From: a virus
Direction: 5' to 3' (one strand)
Length of the DNA: 23,302 nucleotides
IMG/VR virus record: IMGVR_UViG_3300023192_002910
Location: 1 to 23,302 of that record
Shown here piece by piece: positions 18,101 to 23,302 of this stretch (position 1 is its first letter; the number at the start of each line of letters is the position of its first letter). The position numbers and the translations under genes were made by a program. The notes beneath the pieces are model-generated. The model saw nothing but the letters and a program-made list of their open reading frames with translations, made no database searches and was not told the origin of the DNA.

Positions 18101-20427
18101 TTTAACGCTTCTGCTGTGGTTGTAAGAGTTTTTCTTAAAGCATCTTGTTTTTTACTTAGTCCTTCGGAAGTAAATGCTGTATTTACCAATGTACTTTGGA
18201 ATTCTTTTGTCATAGCAATTAAAAGGGCAAGCTTTGGAGCTGTTTTTAATACCTCTACACCAAATTCTGTCCCGGCCATCGACTTGCCTTTCGCGCCCGT
18301 ATCTCTTAATGCCTCTTCATTTACACCACTAATAGTAAATGCTTCAACTACTCCCTTCTTATTTTTTATTTCGTCAGCAATCGCATGAAAACGACCAGAT
18401 AATCCAGGAACAGCGTCTTCTAATACTTTGAATAATTCTTTTACTGCTGATTGTAATTCTCCCTTAGCATCTAGAGCGGGATCTAACAATCCTATTTTGA
18501 GAACATTACGCATTTCATCAGAAAGGCCAAAACGCGCCTTTGCTGCATTAGCAATAACACTAGCTGTTATTTCACCATATACCTGCCGTAATTGACTATC
18601 AGTCGCTGTAGAAAGTAATTTGAAAGAAGTTTTTTGTTGCTTAACAGCTTCTAAGATTTCTGATCGCTTAAACCCTAAGCCTTGGGCTTGTAGCACAGAG
18701 GTCAGCTGTCCTTCAAAGATCTTCGGATCAAATGTAAACTTGCCGCCCTGTAAGGCGTTGGATCGTTCCACTATCCTTTTTAATTTTTCTCTTACTTTAG
18801 AAATTCGCTCAGTCGTTTCTTTAAGAACGTCTTCTCCAGTAAATTCTTTTACGCTCACCTTGAACCCTATAATAGTTTGCGCCACTTTAAACTTTTGTTG
18901 TGCATTAAAATATTTCGTCAAACTCGCCTGGGCCTTGAGAGCTGCCTCAGAAGATTTAATTAAAAACTTATTAAATGTTGCTTGTGCACGAGCTGCAGCA
19001 TTTGCTTCTTTTGTATAATTTTCAAAAAACTTTTTAATTGTGTCTCCGGCAGCCTGAAATAGATCAATACCAAAAACAAGTTTACCTATAGTTGAAGCTA
19101 ATATTTGAAGAATAGATATGACAAAAAAGATTTTTCCAATAGCGCCCACTAAAAGGTTAACCGCTCTAGTTGCCCCCGTAATTATTCTGGTAGCTATAGC
19201 GGTTGCAGTAGCAGCTATTTGCGCTGCTTTACCTAAACTCTTATAAGCTAGGTTAGCTTGCTTCAAAGCAGTTACAACCTGTACTCCCGCTCTTCCTTGA
19301 GCCTCAAGAGTTTTAATAAGGGTACGAAGGTCTACTGCTGTTAAAGTGCCGGCTCTTCCTAAATTAATTATTTCTTTAGCCGCTAGTTGAGTAGCTCTAG
19401 TTCCTCTAATCAATGATAGATTAAGACCCTTTAATGTTTTACTTAAAGTTGTTTGTAACGCTGTGCTTGCTTCCGTAGCTCTAATAGAAAAAGTTTCAGC
19501 TAACCTGGCTCCAAAAGCAGTTACAGACACCGTTGCTGATGCTAGCCCTGCACTAACCACTTGACTAAGTTTAGAAAATATAAGACCCGCTAATAACCCA
19601 GCCGCTGCTAGAGTATTTGTAAAATTACCTGATATAAATTCAATAAAAGGGCTAATTGCTTGGGCAAGAATACCTAATAAGGCATCAGAAAGATCTCCTA
19701 AATTTGCACTAAATTTATTTAGTGATTCTGCACTTGTAGTAATACTTGTATCAATAATTGAGAATTTTTTAAGTCCTTGGTCAATTACAGCATTAGCAAA
19801 AGCTTGAGAACGTTCGTAAGTAGTTAAATCTGCTGCAGCCTTACCAATAGAATCTGCATATTTTCTCACAGCTTCATCAAGCCGAACAATAATACCTAAT
19901 TCGTCCAAAATTTCTGGTTCAATCTTAGCCACACCACGAACTAATCTGTCTTGAGAATCTGCTAAATTTCTTCCCAAAGCAATTGAAGCTTTTAATGCAA
20001 CTGTTGTTAACTTTTCAATTTGTTCTGAGCCGAATCCTGCAGATAAAGCAAGGTTAGCGGTTGCTGCGGCTTTTGCAATACTTAGTTGGCCTTTGGTGAT
20101 TTCTTTAATTTTACTAAGAATTTTATCCCCTGATTCTCCAACCGTTGCAGCAAGAACTCTCGTTCCTTCAATAGCTTGTTGTGCTGCAGCCGCCTTATTT
20201 AAAGCACTAAAAGCAGCAGTTAAGGCAAAGATGGTCGCTGCCGCACCAGCATACGCAGCAACTACGACTCCTAAGTCCGATGCTTGGGCAGAAAACTGTC
20301 TTCCTGACGAGGCACTAGCTTGTCCCAGACGTGTTTGAGCACGACCAATAGATTCGGTTGTTTTGGCCGCTTGTTTACCACCTTTAGTTTTAAAAGTAGT
20401 TTCAATTATGTTTTTAATAATTGCCAT
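15184..20427 (-). CDS. Tape measure protein
   Basis: At 1747 residues this is the second longest gene in the window. The ATG overlaps the chaperone stop as TAATG. Residues about 45-230 are the conserved Ala-rich helical domain (LTTVALKASIALGRNLADSQ, DELGIIVRLDEAVRKYADSI). Hydrophobic segments at about 250-300 and 425-460 (IFFVISILQILASTIGKLVF) could insert in the membrane for DNA entry. Residues about 870-1400 are long Lys/Glu-rich coiled coils. Near the C-terminus, FFTAIEEGTLTMENFKKGVK and a Gly/Phe/Ala-rich stretch lead to FASGG repeats and DNIPAMLEPGEFIMRKQAV, typical of lambda-type tape measures. The protein sets tail length and fills the tube; from lambda scaling the tail would be roughly 250-300 nm. 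No lysozyme or peptidase domain was recognised. Confidence 0.95.
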   Translation of the reverse strand: MAIIKNIIETTFKTKGGKQAAKTTESIGRAQTRLGQASASSGRQFSAQASDLGVVVAAYAGAAATIFALTAAFSALNKAAAAQQAIEGTRVLAATVGESGDKILSKIKEITKGQLSIAKAAATANLALSAGFGSEQIEKLTTVALKASIALGRNLADSQDRLVRGVAKIEPEILDELGIIVRLDEAVRKYADSIGKAAADLTTYERSQAFANAVIDQGLKKFSIIDTSITTSAESLNKFSANLGDLSDALLGILAQAISPFIEFISGNFTNTLAAAGLLAGLIFSKLSQVVSAGLASATVSVTAFGARLAETFSIRATEASTALQTTLSKTLKGLNLSLIRGTRATQLAAKEIINLGRAGTLTAVDLRTLIKTLEAQGRAGVQVVTALKQANLAYKSLGKAAQIAATATAIATRIITGATRAVNLLVGAIGKIFFVISILQILASTIGKLVFGIDLFQAAGDTIKKFFENYTKEANAAARAQATFNKFLIKSSEAALKAQASLTKYFNAQQKFKVAQTIIGFKVSVKEFTGEDVLKETTERISKVREKLKRIVERSNALQGGKFTFDPKIFEGQLTSVLQAQGLGFKRSEILEAVKQQKTSFKLLSTATDSQLRQVYGEITASVIANAAKARFGLSDEMRNVLKIGLLDPALDAKGELQSAVKELFKVLEDAVPGLSGRFHAIADEIKNKKGVVEAFTISGVNEEALRDTGAKGKSMAGTEFGVEVLKTAPKLALLIAMTKEFQSTLVNTAFTSEGLSKKQDALRKTLTTTAEALKKLGTKDALGALKTMQELLGDDSLVQSASKIATNLATLGDSLKDLFGKEIKAAKDLYKVIRLDSEGVLHLNEDAVDVERSRLDYLKRGVELIAVRVDYEKKNKQTVAASYYLGKKTTELLELSAKEGEIANKTASILQGIYTKINLEIEKYTKQLDKANDKANLLLTTLTNQLSILEEQEKINANDIATKKDQAALSQKEALLQTKLKVGTDTGLHNSKLALDLDKSKLKLINAQVAQDIASMSRLKKSLEYSEQILIVAIKTAAEDERRANALKSSVASAFGNLFTEKDAQVIELEALRIDASEAERLLERQQKQFELDKRLANFKVDEQKKIFNQEQILINQRFKYEELKLKNEKTIINERIKILNDEKMRVGPDATSRIEQANLAKASKIATAEAAFVQRKIAKEFLDKQLDLMFEQAKALREHSTALGDVLFMHVKKIADTLGVKVKVSREEFGAQLGIEELGEKVMELKMNNILLLNTYESINTKLKEIANQEFENKKIQINAKKDENLAAIKNKLAILELEKLAFVERKGLLDEQKKIDETILQTKINAARHELSGVIDSSQQAVDAAKREVAAKNKAIESQEKLNSILNNEFLKIIDDIVGAIRNRLKQGAEDFFTAIEEGTLTMENFKKGVKDLFIGLLSDIGKSVFNRLVMEPLEQGIADIGKNLLGGILGDSFVKRDGTSAQKALFVQVVAGGAGGGQGLLQKALAPKQSANINDTLTASNDTLAISQNAVLASTNNATGGLNIFGSALESGSADLTLAGTQFTQGFEQIFSETGSFTAGLGNIFSGAFNGILGLGKNILGGLGSAIFGTGAAGTGLLSGIGGFFASMFGGGASDLPQGFASGGLVRRMAAGGLINQSNQRGIRHFASGGVQRDNIPAMLEPGEFIMRKQAVSKAGISAMQRMNGTGGSGQNISVNVSNEGAPKEADSSPDISITPEQIVVDVILRDLKNNGAIRRGIREQT

Positions 20428-21113
20428 TATCTTCTTGCCCTATGTTTAGATTCTTCTAATTTTCTTTGAGCTTCATAATGTTTTGCACTTTCTAAAATAC
20501 AAATTTGAAGTAAGTCAAATGCATCTCGGTTTTTTTCAATTCCGTAGATAGCCATGATATCGCCAAGTCCAGAAAAATCTTTACCTAACCATAACCCGCT
20601 CATACCTTCAATTTTATCAGGTAAAATATTAAACAAAAATAATGCAAGTTGAGCTTCATAAGATAAATCGTTTATCTCAAGAGGTGTTTCCATTTCGTCT
20701 GGTTCCCACCCCATTTGCTCACACATTAGCAAATATTGTTCGCGAGTTACGCCTCCACTTTGGAACTGGTTGCGGAGGTAGTCGGTGAGTTTTTTACGTT
20801 CTGAAAACTCAACATATTCATCTCCATTCATTGAACTAATGTCAACAGGAAGAAGCATAGGAAGATGTTTAATTTGTAATCCTTTCCAACCTTTAATAGC
20901 GCGAATTGTATACGCCTCTAAAAATTTGTCGTTATCAATTTCTTCTTCTCTCTGACGAGTACGTTTATTAAATTTAAATGTTAGACTCTGATTACGAATC
21001 TTCATTAAATCTTCTCTTGTTAAATAAACCAGATTTACAACAAATCCGTCAATATCTGGAAACTCAACATCGACAACTGTTTCAGTTGCCATTAGGGATG
21101 CAATTTTGCTCAT
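20427..21113 (-). CDS. Tail assembly chaperone (G/T-like), single frame
   Basis: This 228-residue protein sits between the major tail protein and tape measure, the place of lambda G and G-T. The N-terminal part (VEFPDIDGFVVNLVYLTRED, then FLEAYTIRAIKGWKGLQ) resembles tail chaperone domains. The C-terminal part (about 150-228) has GMSGLWLGKDFSGLGDIMAI and ends in a basic tail, RKLEESKHRARR. Such chaperones coat the tape measure and recruit major tail protein. Most make two forms through a -1 frameshift. Here one frame covers both parts and the stop overlaps the next ATG, so I see no room for a separate downstream frame and no good slippery site. The strong ribosome binding site GGAGAGGGGAA can pair with an upstream RNA loop, so translation may be regulated. 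Confidence 0.75.
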   Translation of the reverse strand: MSKIASLMATETVVDVEFPDIDGFVVNLVYLTREDLMKIRNQSLTFKFNKRTRQREEEIDNDKFLEAYTIRAIKGWKGLQIKHLPMLLPVDISSMNGDEYVEFSERKKLTDYLRNQFQSGGVTREQYLLMCEQMGWEPDEMETPLEINDLSYEAQLALFLFNILPDKIEGMSGLWLGKDFSGLGDIMAIYGIEKNRDAFDLLQICILESAKHYEAQRKLEESKHRARR

Positions 21114-21117
21114 TTTA

Positions 21118-21128
21118 TTCCCCTCTCC
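21118..21128 (-). promoter_or_regulatory. Chaperone ribosome binding site, complementary to an upstream loop
   Basis: The minus strand reads GGAGAGGGGAA just before AATAAA... ATG at 21113. The segment GAGGGGAA (21125-21118) is a perfect 8-base reverse complement of TTCCCCTC in the apical loop at 21181-21174. Pairing would cover the ribosome binding site. Confidence 0.6.
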
Positions 21129-21135
21129 TTTATAT

Positions 21136-21215
21136 AAAAAGGGTGTTCACCGATTTCAACTTGAGTTTTAGCCGAGGGGAAGAGCTAAAACACATTGTTA
21201 ACACGATGAACACCC
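21136..21215 (-). terminator. Terminator-like long hairpin after the major tail protein gene
   Basis: On the minus strand a perfect 9-base-pair stem GGGTGTTCA (21215-21207) / TGAACACCC (21149-21141) is followed at once by TTTTT (21140-21136), the form of an intrinsic terminator. It encloses another perfect 8-base-pair stem, GTTTTAGC/GCTAAAAC (21191-21184 and 21172-21165), with an 11-base loop TCTTCCCCTCG. Short pairs between the two stems would make one hairpin of about 75 bases with internal loops. It would lower transcription into the chaperone and tape measure genes relative to the abundant major tail protein. A structure this long is unusual for a plain terminator, and termination is probably partial because essential genes lie downstream. 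Confidence 0.7.
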
Positions 21216-21227
21216 ACATGAAATTTT

Positions 21228-21249
21228 AATTTCTACCCCTCTAGAAATT
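21228..21249 (-). promoter_or_regulatory. Short hairpin with GAGGGG loop right after the major tail protein stop
   Basis: The minus strand has a perfect 8-base-pair stem AATTTCTA/TAGAAATT closed by the six-base loop GAGGGG (21241-21236). It begins five bases after the major tail protein stop codon. Its loop is fully complementary to CCCCTC (21179-21174) in the loop of the next hairpin, allowing a six-base-pair kissing contact. It is followed by AAAATTT, not a T-run, so it is a poor terminator by itself. Confidence 0.55.
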
Positions 21250-21254
21250 TAGTA

Positions 21255-22550
21255 TTACGCTGCTTGCGTAACAAATGTTACGTTTGCACCTGCACCTCTC
21301 TGTGCAGTTGTTTCTTGCGCTAAGAACTCAGCCGTTAAACCAACCACATCTTCAATAGCATGTGTTGGGAAACTAAACTGACACGCCTGCATATCAATTG
21401 CAAAATAAGGAGCAGTTGCACCACCAATTACTAGATTGGCTTGTGTTCCTTGTGCAATTTGAGGCGATGTATTTGATGCAATATTACGTAGGAAAGAAGC
21501 AGAATTGTCACTTGCTGTCGATCCGCTACGTAGATATGCACTAATAGAACCAGAAATAGCCTGAGTACCAGTAAACTGAGTAATAGGCTGATTTAGAGAG
21601 GCAAGCTCTTCTGGTGTTAAATAAGTAATATTGTTATTAACATCAAAAGTCAATCCCGTTACAGGGAAAGTATGACTTGCTGAATCTCCACTGGAAGTAT
21701 CAGTAATATCAATAGTAGATAAACGGTTTTTAATAAATTCAGCACTTGTTGCCCCGCCGGAGGCAATATTGTAAGAATTCCAAGTATGATACTTTCCAGT
21801 AACAGCAACTGCTGGAAGATCAATACTAGAATTAGCTGTTACAGATGTACCATTATTTAATTCACCACCAAAAACTGAGATGGCGACATTACGAGGTCCG
21901 CCTGTAAGTTCTACAAGATTAGTTGCAAAACCTGTCCATGTAGTAGTCGCAATTCCATCAATAGCAGCATCAATTGATGCTTGGTTGACAGTAGCATTTG
22001 CAAGTTGATAAACAACGTTATCAACTTTTAAGTACATGTGTGATTCGCTTGCTGTAGCAAAATTAGGATTACTTGCCGCAACATTAGCTGCCGCAGTTCG
22101 ATTATTGTTTTCCCATTTTGCAATAGTAGTTGCGCCTGTTCCTTGCCATGCACTTTGCATAACCGTACCAGTTGCTGGGGCAGTTGCACTTAATAGTGCT
22201 TGCCACAGGAACCAATCCGCAACAGGAGTAACATTTCCGTTTTGTAATATATTATTAGTCGTTGTACCCAAAGGTGAGGTAGCGCGAGTGGGTTTCAAGT
22301 AAGCCTGAAGATTCCAATCAACAGGGTTAATAGCTGTATTGAACCTCTGTTGTGAACGATCAGGAGTTGAACCACTTTCCAAAGACGTAATGTCTTGGGT
22401 TGCTGCTGCTTGACTAAACGCATATCCCGCTAAAACCTCTATCTGCCAGGTATTTGCTGGGCTTACAGCCGTAACAGCCGCTCCACCGTTGATATCAACT
22501 GTAGAGTAAAAAACCCTTGTATTTCTTTGTAAATTTAATGACGCAGCCAT
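21255..22550 (-). CDS. Major tail protein (tail tube subunit)
   Basis: This 431-residue protein starts at an ATG behind a strong AAAAGGAG site that overlaps the end of the previous gene, fitting high expression. It has no signal peptide or membrane segment and is rich in Ala, Thr, Asn and Ser with few charged residues. Segments such as TQDITSLESGSTPDRSQQRF, PVDWNLQAYLKPT and EDVVGLTAEFLAQ are of the kind seen in siphophage tube proteins. Position between the tail terminator and chaperone genes corresponds to lambda V. It is larger than lambda gpV (246 residues), so it may carry an extra exposed domain in the middle (about 120-300). Hairpins after its stop codon probably set it apart from the genes behind it. 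Confidence 0.85.
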   Translation of the reverse strand: MAASLNLQRNTRVFYSTVDINGGAAVTAVSPANTWQIEVLAGYAFSQAAATQDITSLESGSTPDRSQQRFNTAINPVDWNLQAYLKPTRATSPLGTTTNNILQNGNVTPVADWFLWQALLSATAPATGTVMQSAWQGTGATTIAKWENNNRTAAANVAASNPNFATASESHMYLKVDNVVYQLANATVNQASIDAAIDGIATTTWTGFATNLVELTGGPRNVAISVFGGELNNGTSVTANSSIDLPAVAVTGKYHTWNSYNIASGGATSAEFIKNRLSTIDITDTSSGDSASHTFPVTGLTFDVNNNITYLTPEELASLNQPITQFTGTQAISGSISAYLRSGSTASDNSASFLRNIASNTSPQIAQGTQANLVIGGATAPYFAIDMQACQFSFPTHAIEDVVGLTAEFLAQETTAQRGAGANVTFVTQAA

Positions 22551-22566
22551 TTATTTAAGCTCCTTT

Positions 22567-23019
22567 TTAATTTTCTAAATCATATCTAATCAAAAGCGAA
22601 ACTTCACCGATCCCAAAAGGAGCTGTTAACCCTTGATCTGTTGAAATAGAAGAAATTTCAATTTGTTGAATTCCTTTATCGGTTCCAGTCTCTACACTGT
22701 ATAAGATATGTTCTACGTCTTCTAACAATGCTTCCGAAGTATCTACAGGATCTTCGTCCTTAGTATAACATCTTAGTATAACATCTAAATCAGAAGAAGT
22801 TAAGCCTACAGAACTGTAGTCTCTCACATCTCTACCAGCATTTACGTAAATAGCGGGAAAATCATTAACTTCATCAATGAATTTTAACCTTCTAAAGACA
22901 TTATTAGAAACGTTTGTATTATATGTATAACTTGCGTTAAAAGTAGATGTACTACCATTTATTTTTTTAAGTTCATCAACGATAAAATTTATAATCTGTC
23001 GTCGTCTACTTTCTGCCAT
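22567..23019 (-). CDS. Tail terminator / tail completion protein (U-like)
   Basis: This 150-residue protein starts at the ATG at 23019-23017 with an AGAGG site upstream. It has the usual plan of tail terminators: an N-terminal helix (RRQIINFIVDELKKI), FPAIYVNAGRDV near 55, a strand SSDLDVILRCYTKDED, a helix ALLEDVEHILYSV, and a final strand IGEVSLLIRYDLEN. Lambda gpU is similar in size (131 residues). The protein caps the finished tube and provides the surface that joins the head. It directly precedes the major tail protein gene, as U precedes V in lambda. The candidate promoter upstream would drive this gene and the major tail protein. Primary sequence similarity is weak, so the call rests on size, layout and position. 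Confidence 0.75.
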   Translation of the reverse strand: MAESRRRQIINFIVDELKKINGSTSTFNASYTYNTNVSNNVFRRLKFIDEVNDFPAIYVNAGRDVRDYSSVGLTSSDLDVILRCYTKDEDPVDTSEALLEDVEHILYSVETGTDKGIQQIEISSISTDQGLTAPFGIGEVSLLIRYDLEN

Positions 23020-23045
23020 AAATTTTTGTACCTCTAACTATAATG

Positions 23046-23074
23046 AGTATAGCAAATCTAACTTTCTAAAGCAA
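23046..23074 (-). promoter_or_regulatory. Candidate sigma70-type promoter before the tail terminator gene
   Basis: On the minus strand TTGCTT (23074-23069) and TATACT (23051-23046) are 17 bases apart, with TGC before the -10 giving an extended TGN element. Transcription would start near 23038, about 20 bases before the gene. It lies in a 91-base gap, the second widest in the window. The -35 matches only three consensus bases, and phage late promoters often differ from the host form. Confidence 0.45.
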
Positions 23075-23110
23075 ATACTTTTTTCTTATATCCAAATATT
23101 TAGTCACCTA

Positions 23111-23302
23111 TCATTGTTTAATAATTCTAAATTGTTGATTACCCAGATTCCTTCGTACTACAGTGCGAATACTCTCTTCTATTGTTCGATTAGGATTTCT
23201 ACTTGTATCTTCATGTACAAGATAAAGTGGATCATAAAAATAGCTTATTATATTTTGTTTCATTTGAGTTGTAATACTTCTAGTGGTTTTAGAAAATATA
23301 TT
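23111..23302 (-). CDS. C-terminal end of an unidentified connector-region protein
   Basis: The frame is open from base 23302 to a TGA at 23113-23111, giving the last 63 residues; the start is outside the window. Visible sequence includes MKQNIISYFYDPLYLVHEDT and ESIRTVVRRNLGNQQFRIIKQ. It is basic and helical near the end, with no motif that I recognise. In lambda-type operons the gene before the tail terminator is a head-tail connector or tail completion protein (Z position), which would fit, but the fragment alone does not show this. It may end an upstream transcription unit, as a candidate promoter lies in the gap that follows. Confidence 0.6.
   Translation of the reverse strand, partial: NIFSKTTRSITTQMKQNIISYFYDPLYLVHEDTSRNPNRTIEESIRTVVRRNLGNQQFRIIKQ

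Noticed and set aside
20427-21113. Programmed -1 frameshift in the chaperone gene at A-rich stretches such as GTAAAAAACTC
   Set aside because: The run is in the wrong phase for an X XXY YYZ slip, and no second frame extends usefully before the tape measure start.
21130-21219. Small minus-strand frame of 29 codons (ATG at 21219) spanning the whole hairpin between the major tail protein and chaperone genes
   Set aside because: The only nearby purine-rich site, GAGGGG, is 16 bases upstream and lies in a hairpin loop; the frame is fully explained by the structured RNA. A leader peptide is not excluded but unsupported.

Overview
This window is the tail-morphogenesis module of an AT-rich tailed double-stranded DNA phage (or prophage) with a long, non-contractile, lambda-type tail. 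Every supported gene lies on the minus strand, so the operon reads from right to left. The order follows the lambda tail operon closely: connector-like gene, tail terminator (U position), major tail protein (V), tail assembly chaperone (G/T), tape measure (H), distal tail protein (M), L, K components, I, J, then fibre genes. No sheath or baseplate-wedge genes are seen, which supports a siphovirus. The host cannot be read from the sequence. The low G+C, the twitch-type radical SAM protein and the Asn/Ser/Thr-rich adhesion modules resemble marine phages, but this is inference.

Right end (23302 to about 20427): the end of a connector-like gene, a candidate promoter, the tail terminator and major tail protein genes, then a 141-base spacer with a terminator-like hairpin and a loop that is perfectly complementary to two other places. 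One is the loop of a hairpin directly after the major tail protein stop codon. The other is the ribosome binding site of the chaperone gene. This looks like an RNA element that sets tail-protein stoichiometry.

Middle (20427 to about 11928): a 1747-residue tape measure protein, a distal-tail protein with an inserted LamG-like lectin domain, and an L-type protein with four C-terminal cysteines. These genes are joined by TAATG or TGATG overlaps and are probably translationally coupled.

Tail-tip region (11910 to 1878): a radical SAM enzyme with an N-terminal twitch/SPASM-like domain lies inside the operon. It is followed by two tandem NlpC/P60 peptidases, a separate JAB/MPN metalloprotease, two tandem I-type proteins, and a 2057-residue J-type tail-tip protein. 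The J protein carries a Hint (intein/hedgehog-type) domain in its glycine-rich N-terminus. Lambda K is one JAB+NlpC protein and lambda I is single, so this tip is split and duplicated relative to lambda.

Left end (1865 to 1): a collar-domain fibre, an acidic protein of unknown role, and the start of a second fibre that runs off the window.

No gene-free stretch exceeds 300 bases. I saw no tRNA, rRNA, CRISPR array, insertion sequence or integrase.
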